A stretch of 64,000 nucleotides of DNA from Gelidibacter salicanalis (GCF_016469035.1 NZ_JAEHJZ010000007.1:127477-191476); one strand, 5' to 3'. Shown: positions 18,159 to 27,298, counted from the first letter of the stretch. Numbers and translations are program-made. Notes: a model not told the origin generated them from the sequence alone.

Positions 18159-21100
18159 TTATTTTTTATAATATATAGCGTACTTTCTGTAAGCAAATAT
18201 GGCCAATACGGCTACTATACCAACGGTAATAGCTATAAATTTCAGGCTCACAATTTGATCTCCACTTGCATAAGCATGTAGACCTGAAAGATAGAAATTC
18301 ACCCCAAAATAGGTCATCATAATACTCGCAAATGCAATAATAGACGCCAGGTTAAAACCGAAGCGACCACGAAGTCCAGGAACCAATCTCATATGGATTA
18401 CAAAGGCGTATACCATAATACTGATCAGTGCCCAAGTTTCCTTAGGATCCCAACCCCAATAACGCCCCCAGCTTTCATTGGCCCACATCCCTCCTAAGAA
18501 GTTACCGATGGTTAATAACACCAAACCTGTGGTGAGTGCCATTTCATTAATAATAGTGAGCTCTTTAATGCTGAGCAACATTTTACTTCTATTCTTCTCA
18601 GTGGTGCAAATCATCAATATCAAGACCACCGTACCTAGAATCATACCAAGCGCGAAAGGTCCGTAACTCATCACAATTACCGCCACGTGTATCATTAACC
18701 AATAGCTATCTAAAACCGGCTGTAGCGTTGAAATTGCAGGGTCCATCCAATTCCAATGGGCTACCATCAAAATAATGGCCGTCACAAACGCAGTTGCGGC
18801 AATAGTTAAGTCACTTTTTCTACCAAAGGCCAATCCAAAGAACATGGTGGCCCACGCCACATAAATCATAGATTCATAAGCATCACTCCAAGGCGCATGT
18901 CCTGAAAGATACCAACGGACACCAAGCCCTGCGGTATGCAATAAAAACAACCCTAAGATGATAAACACAAATACTTTGACACCCCAATTGATAAATTTAT
19001 TATTACCATTAAATATTTGAATGATCAATAATATGAACATCAAAGTTCCGGCATACATATACCAACTGAACAGGTTTTTAAAAACATCATATTTGTTATA
19101 CGCAATTTCAGTGGTCACCTTCTGATCAGAAAGCATGACTTCACTCCCATATTTTTCTTGGGTCTTTTTAATGCCGTTCAGTACATCATCTGCTCTCGAA
19201 AAATCGCCATCCTGCTTCGCTTTATTAAGTGTCAATAAATAGGCACTGAAGCCATTGTTCATGAAATTAGCCAAAAGAGAATCTTCTATCTTTTCTCTAT
19301 AATTCCCTTCCCTAAATTCTTTGGATGAAATCCATTTATTGTTATCGTCATTAGGCACTGGGAAAATTTTCATGGCACGACCTTCTAGGGCATTGTGCAA
19401 TAAATTGACCCGCTGATCTGCTTCTTTAAATTCTTTTTGAGACCCATTTGGAATCTGGGCTCTGTAAGCTTCATTAAGATAAGGTTCCAATTTATACGTC
19501 CCATCTTCTGTAAAGAAATCAATAAAAGCCACGTATTTTTTATCCATTGGCGCCCCAATAATGCTTCTAATAGTGTCTGCTTTTTTAGGTGCTAAGTAAA
19601 TAATTGGAACATTATACCATAACAGTGGACTTTCTTGAATGGAAAGCATGATCTGGTTGGCATCAAATTCTTCATAGGAATCATGCTTGCTGAGTTTTCT
19701 TAAAATCTCTGAAGCATACGTATCCATTGGCATCATACGTCCGCTATAATCCTGTACAACCAGATGTGCAAATTTATCAGCATGCTCTTTAGGAGTAATA
19801 TTAGCCCTTAATACCGAATCAATTTGCGCTTTTGATGGACGCCCATGGTCATGACCGTCATCTGGTGAATGCGTTTGTGAAAACCCAAAGGTGGTAAAAG
19901 CCAAAACGAGAACAGTAATCATCTTTCGTTTTTGATTTTTAACTTTTTCCAGCATCCTATTTAAGTCGGCAAAACGCGTATTCTTGTCAAACCAAATTGC
20001 CATCAACCCAATATAAAGTAAAATGTATCCAATGTAGGTGATCCAAGTTCCCCAAAAATCATGGTTTACCGATAGTATGGTCCCTTTTTCGTCTGGATCA
20101 AAACTTGCCTGAAAAAAACGATAGCCTCTATGGTCCAAAATATTATTCATATAGATATGGTAATCAAAATCGCCTTGTTCCTTATCCAACACAGTGACTT
20201 TACTCTCATAGGATGAATAACTCTTTTCCGTTCCTGGAAACTTCTTGGCTATAAAATCATTAAGTTTTACTTCAAAAGGCAGTTCAATCAATTTAGAACC
20301 GTATTTTAAAGCCACTGTAATATTTCCAAATTCTACTTGCTCAAATGGGTTGTTTTTATAAGGGCCTCCCAAGACATTGACACGTTTTGTTTCACCATTA
20401 ACAGTCACTTTCATCACTACGCCATCTTCATCACCCTTAAGCATTTCCGATTTTTTAACCACGTCAAAAACCCCTTTTATCACCGGTTTCGGGAATACCA
20501 TAGACATATTACCAATCTGGTAACGCGACCGCAAAATTAAAGGTTGTACACTGTCCTTTACCACAATACCCGTAGCGCGGGTGGCCATGGTCATGTATTC
20601 GCCCTCATAGGGTGATTCAATAGTCAACCCGTCAGAGGTACTCATAATATTGATGGCTCCGGGTGTTGGCTTATCTAAAGCGATTAAGACGTTGTGTAAA
20701 TTTTGAACTTCTCCAGATTTCAAGAAGTGATTGTGGGGTTGCCCTTCTCCCGCTTCAACTATTTTCAGATAGGATTCTCCAGATTCGTCAGGGATGACAT
20801 CTGTTTCTGCCGCTTTAATATATTTTTCAAGTTCTATAGTAACTGGAATGTTGTTATAGTCGGTTTCAGCCTTAAAGCTATTGTTCAAACGGTATGAAAA
20901 ATCGACTTCACGCTCAATAATCTTGCGTTGGGCCATGCCATCTACCATATAATCGCCATCAATATAAGCAGTGACATAGGTTTTTTGAGACAGGAATTGT
21001 TTTTCGGTTTCACCCTCTCTTATAGCAATCATGCCTTCATAACTAATATATCTGGTAATAAATGCACCAAAAATGATTAGGACAAAGGATAAATGCAAGG

Positions 21101-21350
21101 TTAAAGTCGCCCATTTTTTCCAACGGAGTAAACGGTAACGAAACATATTGCCGATAAAATTGATCATAAAAATCCCCATAATGGCTTCAAACCACCAGGC
21201 ATTGTAAATTAAATGTCGTGTAAAAGGTGTTGGAGAAGTTTCTTCGTTGGCGTCTAAAAAGGTTCCGATGGCCATTGCTAGGGCAAAAACAACAAATAAA
21301 ATGGCTGTTAACCGGGTGGAGAAAAGAATGTTAGCTAGTCTTTTTTGCAT
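18159..21350 (-). CDS. Fused cytochrome c biogenesis protein CcsBA (ResB-ResC, system II)
   Basis: Very long membrane protein (1063 residues from the ATG at 21350; a 14-codon extension opens at 21392). The N-terminal half is ResB/CcsB-like, with membrane segments near residues 10-110 and at 430-450 and a large periplasmic domain between. A second periplasmic segment with the His-rich stretch HSPDDGHDHGRP follows. The C-terminal half is CcsA-like with about eight helices and the haem-handling WWD motif as RYWGWDPKETWALI. CcsBA exports haem and attaches it to apocytochrome c. The fused form is common in Bacteroidota. MQKRLANILFS is preferred as start because it opens directly into the first membrane segment. 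Confidence 0.93.
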   Translation of the reverse strand: MQKRLANILFSTRLTAILFVVFALAMAIGTFLDANEETSPTPFTRHLIYNAWWFEAIMGIFMINFIGNMFRYRLLRWKKWATLTLHLSFVLIIFGAFITRYISYEGMIAIREGETEKQFLSQKTYVTAYIDGDYMVDGMAQRKIIEREVDFSYRLNNSFKAETDYNNIPVTIELEKYIKAAETDVIPDESGESYLKIVEAGEGQPHNHFLKSGEVQNLHNVLIALDKPTPGAINIMSTSDGLTIESPYEGEYMTMATRATGIVVKDSVQPLILRSRYQIGNMSMVFPKPVIKGVFDVVKKSEMLKGDEDGVVMKVTVNGETKRVNVLGGPYKNNPFEQVEFGNITVALKYGSKLIELPFEVKLNDFIAKKFPGTEKSYSSYESKVTVLDKEQGDFDYHIYMNNILDHRGYRFFQASFDPDEKGTILSVNHDFWGTWITYIGYILLYIGLMAIWFDKNTRFADLNRMLEKVKNQKRKMITVLVLAFTTFGFSQTHSPDDGHDHGRPSKAQIDSVLRANITPKEHADKFAHLVVQDYSGRMMPMDTYASEILRKLSKHDSYEEFDANQIMLSIQESPLLWYNVPIIYLAPKKADTIRSIIGAPMDKKYVAFIDFFTEDGTYKLEPYLNEAYRAQIPNGSQKEFKEADQRVNLLHNALEGRAMKIFPVPNDDNNKWISSKEFREGNYREKIEDSLLANFMNNGFSAYLLTLNKAKQDGDFSRADDVLNGIKKTQEKYGSEVMLSDQKVTTEIAYNKYDVFKNLFSWYMYAGTLMFILLIIQIFNGNNKFINWGVKVFVFIILGLFLLHTAGLGVRWYLSGHAPWSDAYESMIYVAWATMFFGLAFGRKSDLTIAATAFVTAIILMVAHWNWMDPAISTLQPVLDSYWLMIHVAVIVMSYGPFALGMILGTVVLILMICTTEKNRSKMLLSIKELTIINEMALTTGLVLLTIGNFLGGMWANESWGRYWGWDPKETWALISIMVYAFVIHMRLVPGLRGRFGFNLASIIAFASIMMTYFGVNFYLSGLHAYASGDQIVSLKFIAITVGIVAVLAIFAYRKYAIYYKK

Positions 21351-21596
21351 GGTATAAGGACGGTTTTTTGGGCTTTCCTTTAAGCTGTGCAAATTTAGCC
21401 ATTTTTGTTGATTGGTTTGGAATTAAAAGATGTTAAAGTTGAGATAATTAAGATGGGTGGAAGGTTGCTTTAAAGAAGTAATCATAACGCTACTCTATCC
21501 TCTTTCAATATTCTTATGAGCTCACATAAATTGAAGCGCAATGACTTTATCTGGAGTATGCCGCTGATATTGCTAAATTCCCCGCCACACAGCGGC

Positions 21597-21998
21597 TTAT
21601 TGCTGCCTCGCCTGAAATATGTTCATAAACATAAACGTTCCCATTTTCCGGGCCCTATTTTTTGCATTTTGAGTATATTCACCTTCAAAAAGTTCGTCTA
21701 AAGTTTCAAACCACAAATTGAGCCACAGTCCAAAATGCTCTTGGGTAATGGCATTATCATTTTCTTTATCAACCTTAATGTGCACCTCTAAAGGATTGCC
21801 ATGATACCGTTGCTCCAATTTTCGGGACATAAACAAACTGCTTTCCCAAAACGTGGTTAAGCGCTCAATATGTGCCTCCCAATCTTTAATGATGCGGTTA
21901 AAAAATGGCCCCAAGACCTTATCTTGTCTGACTTTTTTATAAAACTCTGAGACGAGTAAAAACACATCTTCCCTACTTCCAATATCTTTTTTTTCCAT
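21597..21998 (-). CDS. Group 3 truncated haemoglobin
   Basis: This 133-residue 2/2 globin fits the group 3 (trHbP) type. FYKKVRQDKVLGPFFN is the B/C-helix region with the distal residues, HIERLTTFWESSLF is the E-helix segment, and HFGLWLNLWFETLDELFEG carries the proximal His of the F/G region. Such proteins are linked to NO or peroxide chemistry under low oxygen. It starts 6 nt from the end of the small membrane-protein gene, so the two form an operon. That operon is divergent from a Crp/Fnr regulator gene with an FNR-like palindrome between them, which fits control by oxygen or nitrosative stress. Confidence 0.88.
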   Translation of the reverse strand: MEKKDIGSREDVFLLVSEFYKKVRQDKVLGPFFNRIIKDWEAHIERLTTFWESSLFMSRKLEQRYHGNPLEVHIKVDKENDNAITQEHFGLWLNLWFETLDELFEGEYTQNAKNRARKMGTFMFMNIFQARQQ

Positions 21999-22004
21999 TC
22001 TAAC

Positions 22005-22295
22005 TTATGCCAATCGTAGCAAATTAATGATAATAAATGTAATGTGCACCAAAACGGTTGCGATGAATAAATTAAAAATCAGCTTTGGTTTCAATTGGGC
22101 ATACAACGATCCGTTATAAGCCATTGCAAAAGTTACCACCAAGGTCAAATCTAAAAAATGAAACGTTGACTGGCTAGTCATCAAAATTAACATTGTAGCA
22201 ATAGAGCCTATACAACTTTGAAATATGATGCTCAATGGAATATATAATATGAGATGGTCTGTGAAATCCTGAAGTCCTTTATTATAAAGTGACAT
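22005..22295 (-). CDS. Small membrane protein of unknown function, co-transcribed with truncated haemoglobin
   Basis: A 96-residue protein with three predicted membrane helices (about 15-38, 46-65 and 70-93) and few charged residues. I recognise no named domain. The gene is first in a two-gene operon with the truncated haemoglobin (6 nt apart) and is divergent from a Crp/Fnr-type regulator. The position suggests a part in the same low-oxygen or NO response, perhaps as a membrane partner, but that is inference from context only. Confidence 0.75.
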   Translation of the reverse strand: MSLYNKGLQDFTDHLILYIPLSIIFQSCIGSIATMLILMTSQSTFHFLDLTLVVTFAMAYNGSLYAQLKPKLIFNLFIATVLVHITFIIINLLRLA

Positions 22296-22319
22296 TTGCT
22301 TTCTTTTTTAGTGTTCATA

Positions 22320-22327
22320 CAAAGTTC
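22320..22327 (-). promoter_or_regulatory. Possible -7 element for the haemoglobin operon
   Basis: Read on the minus strand this is GAACTTTG, matching the Bacteroidota -7 consensus TAnnTTTG at five of six fixed positions. It would place the transcription start near 22314, about 20 nt before the ATG at 22295, and would put the palindrome at 22348-22365 centred about 42-43 nt upstream, where class II Crp/Fnr activators bind. Confidence 0.4.
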
Positions 22328-22347
22328 CTAAACCATTCTTCGTATTT

Positions 22348-22365
22348 TTATGATTCAAATCATAA
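22348..22365. promoter_or_regulatory. FNR/CRP-like palindrome in a divergent promoter
   Basis: TTATGATTCAAATCATAA is a perfect 8-bp inverted repeat around CA. Its core TGATTCAAATCA matches the FNR half-site pattern TGAT-N4-ATCA. It lies 4 nt before the preferred start of the Crp/Fnr gene (ATG 22370) and 52 nt before the divergent haemoglobin operon. That suits repression of its own gene combined with activation of the operon. Confidence 0.7.
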
Positions 22366-22369
22366 GATC

Positions 22370-22957
22370 ATGATTCCGGAACAGGTCATTCAGCATTTTG
22401 GAGCTACTTTAAAAAGCTATTCAAAAGAGCACACTATTTTTAATGAAGGAGAGCATGCTGATTTTTATTACCAAATTAAAACCGGGCATGTAAAAATGTT
22501 TAACCTGACAGAAGACGGAAAAGAATTTGTTCAGGGATTTTTTGAAAAGGACAATTCATTTGGAGAACCTCCGTTATTTGGTGCCTTTAAATATCCAGCT
22601 ACAGCACAAACTCTTGTAGCCTCTGAAATTTACCTGCTCTCTAAAACTTCATTTTTTGACCTTCTAAAATCTCACCCGGACATTCATTTGACATTTACGC
22701 AAATGATTTGTAAACGGATGATTTACAAAGCAAAGATTGCTAGAGAAATGTCTATATACCCACCTGAACATCGTATTTTAACACTGTTGCACCATCTTAA
22801 AACCAATGCAAAAATTGAAACAGCTTTTGAAGTGCCACTTACGCGGCAACAAATTTCAGAGTTGACGGGTCTGCGGGTAGAAACGGTGATCAGAGCCATA
22901 AAAAAGCTCGAAAAACTAGAATCTTTGGCTATAATTGACCGAAAAGTAGTCCTATAG
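22370..22957 (+). CDS. Crp/Fnr-family transcriptional regulator
   Basis: About 195 residues from the ATG at 22370 (a frame extends upstream to 22289 but overlaps the divergent gene start). The N-terminal cyclic-nucleotide-binding fold shows IFNEGEHADFYYQIKTGHVKMFN and the phosphate-cassette-like FFEKDNSFGEPPLFG. The C-terminal winged helix has the recognition segment PLTRQQISELTGLRVETVIRAIKKLEKL. No Fe-S cysteine cluster is seen at the N-terminus, so it is not classical oxygen-sensing FNR. The adjacent palindrome and haemoglobin operon make a nitrosative or oxygen-limitation role plausible. Confidence 0.9.
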   Translation: MIPEQVIQHFGATLKSYSKEHTIFNEGEHADFYYQIKTGHVKMFNLTEDGKEFVQGFFEKDNSFGEPPLFGAFKYPATAQTLVASEIYLLSKTSFFDLLKSHPDIHLTFTQMICKRMIYKAKIAREMSIYPPEHRILTLLHHLKTNAKIETAFEVPLTRQQISELTGLRVETVIRAIKKLEKLESLAIIDRKVVL

Positions 22958-23068
22958 AGGTTATTAGATCTTAGATAGTGGTGCAGTAATCACCAAAGAA
23001 GTCTATGATCCACATGAAAATTGTAATTTCTTAATTCCTATGTCTTAATTCTTCATTAATTTAGCGGC

Positions 23069-23836
23069 ATGATTTCAGTAATTATTCTTGGAGCAGGCAA
23101 TGTTGCAGCTCATTTATTCAACGCTTTTGACGGTACAGAGCAGGTACACGTAAAACAGTGGTATAACAGATCCATCAAAAGTATCCAGTCTTATAAAAAT
23201 AAGGTTGTGATAACGGACGACCTCTCACAGTTGGAGAAAGCTGATGTTTACATTATTGCCGTCAGTGATGATGCCATTGCCAATTTATCTACAAAATTGC
23301 CTTTTGAAAACCGATTGGTAGTCCATACCTCAGGATCTGTCAATGTTCATGATTTGGATAAAAAGAATCGACGTGGGGTATTTTATCCTTTACAAACATT
23401 TAGCAAGGCTGCTACCCTGAATTTTGAAAATGTCCCTATCTGTCTTGAGGTGTTGGACAAAGCAGATCTCAAGACTTTAAAATCCTTGGCAAAAACAATA
23501 GGTAGTTCCACTCATAAAGTCAATACTGATCAGCGCAGAGCACTGCATTTAGCGGCTGTATTTGTCAATAATTTTACCAATCAATTGTATCGTGTGGCCC
23601 ACGAAATCACCGAGTCTAAAGGTGTAGAATTTGATATTTTAAAGCCTTTAATATTAGAAACCGCCAAAAAAGTACAGGATATTTCTCCTTATATGGCACA
23701 AACAGGGCCTGCAAAACGCAACGATAAAAAAACCATAAAAAAACATTTACAACTGCTGGAAAGCGCGCAACATAAAGCTATTTATGAACTCCTAACGGCA
23801 AGTATCCAAAAAACACATGGAAGAAAAAAGTTATAA
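23069..23836 (+). CDS. DUF2520 Rossmann-fold oxidoreductase-like protein
   Basis: A 255-residue protein with an N-terminal NAD(P)-binding Rossmann fold (IILGAGNVAAHLFNAF, residues 4-19) and a C-terminal DUF2520 helical domain (HLAAVFVNNFTNQLY...ETAKKVQDISPYMAQTGPAKRND). The family resembles 6-phosphogluconate dehydrogenase or F420-dependent reductases, but no reaction is established. Its 3' end overlaps the start of the next gene (KdsC-like) by 20 nt, indicating tight co-transcription. TGPAKRND is highly conserved in the family. Confidence 0.88.
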   Translation: MISVIILGAGNVAAHLFNAFDGTEQVHVKQWYNRSIKSIQSYKNKVVITDDLSQLEKADVYIIAVSDDAIANLSTKLPFENRLVVHTSGSVNVHDLDKKNRRGVFYPLQTFSKAATLNFENVPICLEVLDKADLKTLKSLAKTIGSSTHKVNTDQRRALHLAAVFVNNFTNQLYRVAHEITESKGVEFDILKPLILETAKKVQDISPYMAQTGPAKRNDKKTIKKHLQLLESAQHKAIYELLTASIQKTHGRKKL

Positions 23837-24347
23837 AGAATACCTAGAACATATTACCACTTTTATTTTTGACGTTGATGGCGTGCTGACTGACGGCACA
23901 ATTTCATTGACTACCACTGGCGAAATGCTGCGTACCATGCACACAAAAGATGGCTTTGCCATGAAGACCGCCTTATTAGCCGGCTTTAATGTGTGCATTA
24001 TTTCTGGCGGCAGTAATGAAGGTGTCCGCCAACGCTTACAAGGCTTAGGAATTACCGATATTTATTTAGGCGCACATAACAAAATTGAGCAGATGGATGC
24101 CTATATGGACCTTCACCATATCAAACCTGAAAACGTCCTGTATATGGGTGACGATATTCCAGACTATCCTGTCATGACCCGTGTCGGGTTGCCTACCTGT
24201 CCGCAAGATGCAGTGCCTGAAATTAAGGCTATTTCCAAATACATTTCGCATAAAAACGGCGGCCAAGGCTGTGTAAGAGACGTGATTGAACAAGTCTTAA
24301 AAGTACAAGGGAAATGGAACGGGAACTTTAGTGCGAAGTATGATTGA
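23817..24347 (+). CDS. kdsC: KdsC-like HAD phosphatase (KDO-8-phosphate phosphatase)
   Basis: A 176-residue capless HAD protein (subclass C0), matching KdsC in size. Motif I is FDVDGVLTDGTI (about residues 18-29), motif II ISGGSNEGV, motif III Lys in AHNKIEQM, and motif IV YMGDDIPDYPVM. The GVLTDG sequence is diagnostic for KdsC. It hydrolyses KDO-8-phosphate for lipopolysaccharide inner core. It overlaps the DUF2520 gene and precedes a UbiA gene beyond a repeat-rich gap. Confidence 0.9.
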   Translation: MEEKSYKEYLEHITTFIFDVDGVLTDGTISLTTTGEMLRTMHTKDGFAMKTALLAGFNVCIISGGSNEGVRQRLQGLGITDIYLGAHNKIEQMDAYMDLHHIKPENVLYMGDDIPDYPVMTRVGLPTCPQDAVPEIKAISKYISHKNGGQGCVRDVIEQVLKVQGKWNGNFSAKYD

Positions 24348-24632
24348 AGATTGATCTAGGTTTGAGGTTTGAGGGTTGAGGGTTGAGGTTTGAGGGATGT
24401 ACATTGTTGATTTGTGATTGAAGATTGCTGATTTTTGATTGATCTAGGTTGAGGTTTGAGGGATGAGGGATGAGGGATGAGGGATGAGGATTGTTGATTT
24501 CAGATATGCTAACTTGAATAAGAACCGCCAACTGAAGACTGACAACTGAAAACTGACAACTGATAACTGATAACTGAACCCCAATTTTCCATTTTAGAAA
24601 CCTAATAGTTACATAACCAACACAACCATGCC
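24348..24632. repeat. Low-complexity tandem repeats with a G-quadruplex-like run
   Basis: The gap between kdsC and the UbiA gene is built of short repeats. At 24358-24398 GAGGGTT/GAGGTTT units occur. At 24458-24489 GAGGGAT is repeated four times, giving GGG at 24460, 24467, 24474 and 24481 separated by ATGA. At 24532-24578 ACTGANAACTGAC-type units occur. The first two arrays are interrupted by ATTGATCTAGGTT, itself present twice. No gene is seen here. Confidence 0.85.
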
Positions 24633-25556
24633 TTGCATATTTTAAATTTAATCCGCTGGAAAAATTTATTGATGATTGCTACTATGCAATTGCTCATAAA
24701 ATACGCGCTTTTTGAACCGTTCTTAGAAACCACCAATCTGACTATCACGCTCAATGGTTTTGGTTTTGGATTACTGGTCTTTTCAACACTTTGCATTGCA
24801 GCAGCCGGAAATATTATTAATGATATTTATGATATAGAAACTGATGCCGTCAATAGACCTTCAAAAGTCATTGTAGGTTCAAAAATTACTGAAAAGACAG
24901 CGTTTATCTTATTTATCGTTTTCAATATTATTGGCGTTCTTATTGGTTTTTATTTATCAAATTTGGTAGGACGTAGTGGTTTTTTTGCCATTTTCGTCAT
25001 CATATCTGCATTGCTATATGTGTATGCCTCATACTTAAAACCCACGCTTTTGTTGGGCAACATTATCATATCGACAATGGTAGCGCTGAGCATTTTAATT
25101 GTGGGCGTGTTCGAATTGATTCCCGTAATTACAACACAAAATCAGGCGACACAACTCACTTTTTTTAAAATATTACTGGACTATGCCCTATTTGCATTTT
25201 TAATGAATTTGGCAAGAGAAATCATTAAGGATCTCGAAGATGTAGATGGCGATCACAAGGCAGGTATGAACACTTTACCCATCGTCATCGGACGCTCAAG
25301 AGCTTCTAAGGCTGCTTTTATGGTTACGCTAGTGCCTCTTTTTGGTTCTGTATATTATGTTGCCACATATTTGTTCAAATATGAACTGTTTATTGGTTAT
25401 TTTCTTATTTTTATAATTGCACCGCTAATCTATATTGCCATTAGGACGTTTAGCGCAAAATCAAAAAAAGAGTACCGGCATATCAGTACAATGCTTAAAT
25501 TAGTGATGCTGTTCGGAATGTTGTCTTTAGTATTGTATCCGATGGTTTTGAAATAA
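24633..25556 (+). CDS. UbiA-family prenyltransferase (digeranylgeranylglyceryl-phosphate-synthase-like)
   Basis: A 307-residue integral membrane protein with about nine helices and the two Asp-rich motifs of UbiA enzymes: NDIYDIETDAVNRP near 64-77 and DLEDVDGDHKAGMNTLPI near 198-215. Each binds prenyl diphosphate through magnesium. The pattern resembles the archaeal-type geranylgeranylglyceryl-phosphate geranylgeranyltransferases found in Bacteroidota; menaquinone MenA is an alternative. It appears to start at TTG (24633), since the nearby ATG is out of frame. It lies between kdsC and maf. Confidence 0.85.
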   Translation: MHILNLIRWKNLLMIATMQLLIKYALFEPFLETTNLTITLNGFGFGLLVFSTLCIAAAGNIINDIYDIETDAVNRPSKVIVGSKITEKTAFILFIVFNIIGVLIGFYLSNLVGRSGFFAIFVIISALLYVYASYLKPTLLLGNIIISTMVALSILIVGVFELIPVITTQNQATQLTFFKILLDYALFAFLMNLAREIIKDLEDVDGDHKAGMNTLPIVIGRSRASKAAFMVTLVPLFGSVYYVATYLFKYELFIGYFLIFIIAPLIYIAIRTFSAKSKKEYRHISTMLKLVMLFGMLSLVLYPMVLK

Positions 25557-25694
25557 TTTTCTTGCAATAATGCTAAACAGAAATCGATTCACGAATTACG
25601 AATTACCATTGACAATTGACGATTCACGATTAATAATTTACTCTATAACTTTTAACCTCCTTTAGAAAATATTGAACACTGAAGACTAAAAAAC

Positions 25695-26288
25695 ATGCTC
25701 AAAGACACGCTCAAAGATTACCACATCATTTTGGCTTCAAAATCGCCAAGGCGACAACAGTTCTTTAAAGATTTGGGGTTGGATGTTGAAATTCGTTTAA
25801 AACCGGTTATAGAAGAGTACCCACAACGCTTGAACCATTTTGAGATCAGCGATTATTTAGCTCAGCTAAAAGCCTTACCCTATAAAAAAGAACTCAATCC
25901 TCAGGATATCCTCATTACGAGTGATACTATTGTATGGCATCATAAAAAAGCTTTGGGCAAACCAAAAGACGCTGCTGAAGCTTTTGAGATTATAAAGTCC
26001 TTGAGCAATACCACTCACGATGTTATCACGTCTGTTTGCTTTACCTCGACCACTACTGAAATGACGGTAAATTCAGTCACTAAAGTAACCTTTAAACACT
26101 TGACTGATGAAGAAATCATGTACTATATAAACACCTACAAACCTTTTGACAAAGCTGGCGCTTATGGCATTCAGGAATGGATTGGCCAAATTGGCGTTAC
26201 CAAAATTGAAGGGTCTTATTTTAATGTGATGGGCCTGCCCACCCATCTTGTTTATCAAACGTTAAATGACATGGTCAACACCATCTAA
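25695..26288 (+). CDS. maf: Maf-family nucleoside-triphosphate pyrophosphatase
   Basis: A 197-residue protein with the Maf signature ASKSPRRQQFFKDLGL near 14-29, the catalytic-region SDTIVWHHKKALGKPKD, and GAYGIQEWIGQIGVTKIEGSYFNVMGLP near the C-terminus. Maf proteins hydrolyse dTTP/UTP or modified nucleotides such as m5UTP and pseudo-UTP, and were first linked to septum inhibition. The QEW tail matches the YhdE/dTTPase subtype. Its 3' end nearly touches the following lipoprotein gene (28 nt gap). Confidence 0.93.
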   Translation: MLKDTLKDYHIILASKSPRRQQFFKDLGLDVEIRLKPVIEEYPQRLNHFEISDYLAQLKALPYKKELNPQDILITSDTIVWHHKKALGKPKDAAEAFEIIKSLSNTTHDVITSVCFTSTTTEMTVNSVTKVTFKHLTDEEIMYYINTYKPFDKAGAYGIQEWIGQIGVTKIEGSYFNVMGLPTHLVYQTLNDMVNTI

Positions 26289-26316
26289 CATTGTATTTTT
26301 ATCAAAACTGTTCACT

Positions 26317-27246
26317 ATGAAACTGTCAACTACACTCTTATTTGTTACTGCTTTTTGTCTGATTTTTATCTCATGTAAAAATGAAGAAAACACACAACAA
26401 CATACTGAAAAACAAGAAGACAAAGCACCTCAAACATTAAGAAAAGCTGAGCCATTATCTGAAGATTTTAAAGCGTATTGGTATCAGGGAGAAGCTGAAA
26501 TTACCACCTATGCTTTAGAGCAGGCACGTTATGGTGAAATCCGTAAAGGTACCGCTGTGTTAGTGTTTGTTACGGAACCGTTTTTGAAGTCAGAACAGGT
26601 AAAGGCGGATCAACCGTCTTCAAAAAATAGTTCCGTTTTAAAACTCAATGCAACAAAAAATTTCAACACTGGCATCTACCCTTATAGCATCATGCAGAGT
26701 GTGTTTTATCCGGTGTCCAACAACCAACATGCCTTAAAAATTTCCTGCTCTGTGCAAGAATGGTGCGGCCAAGTGTATATGCAACTCAATAACCGCTCAG
26801 ATTTTGAAGTGCGCTCGCATTCTTATTTTGAAGGCGAAGCCGATGAAGAGTTCAGCCTAAATAAGAGCATTCTGGAAAATGAACTTTGGACACAATTACG
26901 CATCGATCCAAAGAGCTTGCCAACTGGCAATGTGGACATCATCCCCTCTTTTGAGTTTTTAAGACTAAGACACATCCCTTTTAAGACTTATAGCGCTTCC
27001 GCAGAATTGACCCAAAACACTTATACGCTTACCTATCCAGATTTGAACAGGAGTTTCAGCATAACCTTCAATCCGCAGTCTCCTTTTGACATCATTTCTT
27101 GGGAAGAGACCTTTATCAGCGGTCAAGGTAATAAAGCCCAAGAACTCACTACAAAAGCAACCAGAATTAAATCCATCAAATCGGATTATTGGAACAAAAA
27201 TTCTAATGCAGATATTGGCTTAAGAGAAAGCCTTGGATTAGATTAG
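26317..27246 (+). CDS. Hypothetical lipoprotein
   Basis: A 309-residue protein from the ATG at 26317. The N-terminus MKLSTTLLFVTAFCLIFISC is a lipoprotein signal with lipobox FISC, followed by a Glu/Gln-rich linker (KNEENTQQHTEKQEDK). The remainder is a globular domain with YWYQGEAEITTYALEQARYGEIRKGTAVLVFVTEPFL and a paired-Cys region (KISCSVQEWCGQVYMQL). I recognise it as a septum-associated or conserved Bacteroidota hypothetical lipoprotein without known function. It lies between maf and an MscS gene and is probably in their transcript. Confidence 0.8.
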   Translation: MKLSTTLLFVTAFCLIFISCKNEENTQQHTEKQEDKAPQTLRKAEPLSEDFKAYWYQGEAEITTYALEQARYGEIRKGTAVLVFVTEPFLKSEQVKADQPSSKNSSVLKLNATKNFNTGIYPYSIMQSVFYPVSNNQHALKISCSVQEWCGQVYMQLNNRSDFEVRSHSYFEGEADEEFSLNKSILENELWTQLRIDPKSLPTGNVDIIPSFEFLRLRHIPFKTYSASAELTQNTYTLTYPDLNRSFSITFNPQSPFDIISWEETFISGQGNKAQELTTKATRIKSIKSDYWNKNSNADIGLRESLGLD

Positions 27247-27264
27247 TTTCAATCGTTTTCTACG

Positions 27265-27272
27265 TATCTTTG
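27265..27272 (+). promoter_or_regulatory. -7 promoter element for the MscS gene
   Basis: TATCTTTG is an exact match to the Bacteroidota -7 consensus TAnnTTTG and lies 26 nt before the ATG at 27299. A clear -33 TTTG is not present at 19 nt upstream; GTTT is the nearest. Confidence 0.55.
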
Positions 27273-27298
27273 CCGTTAATTAACATTTAAAAGAATCT

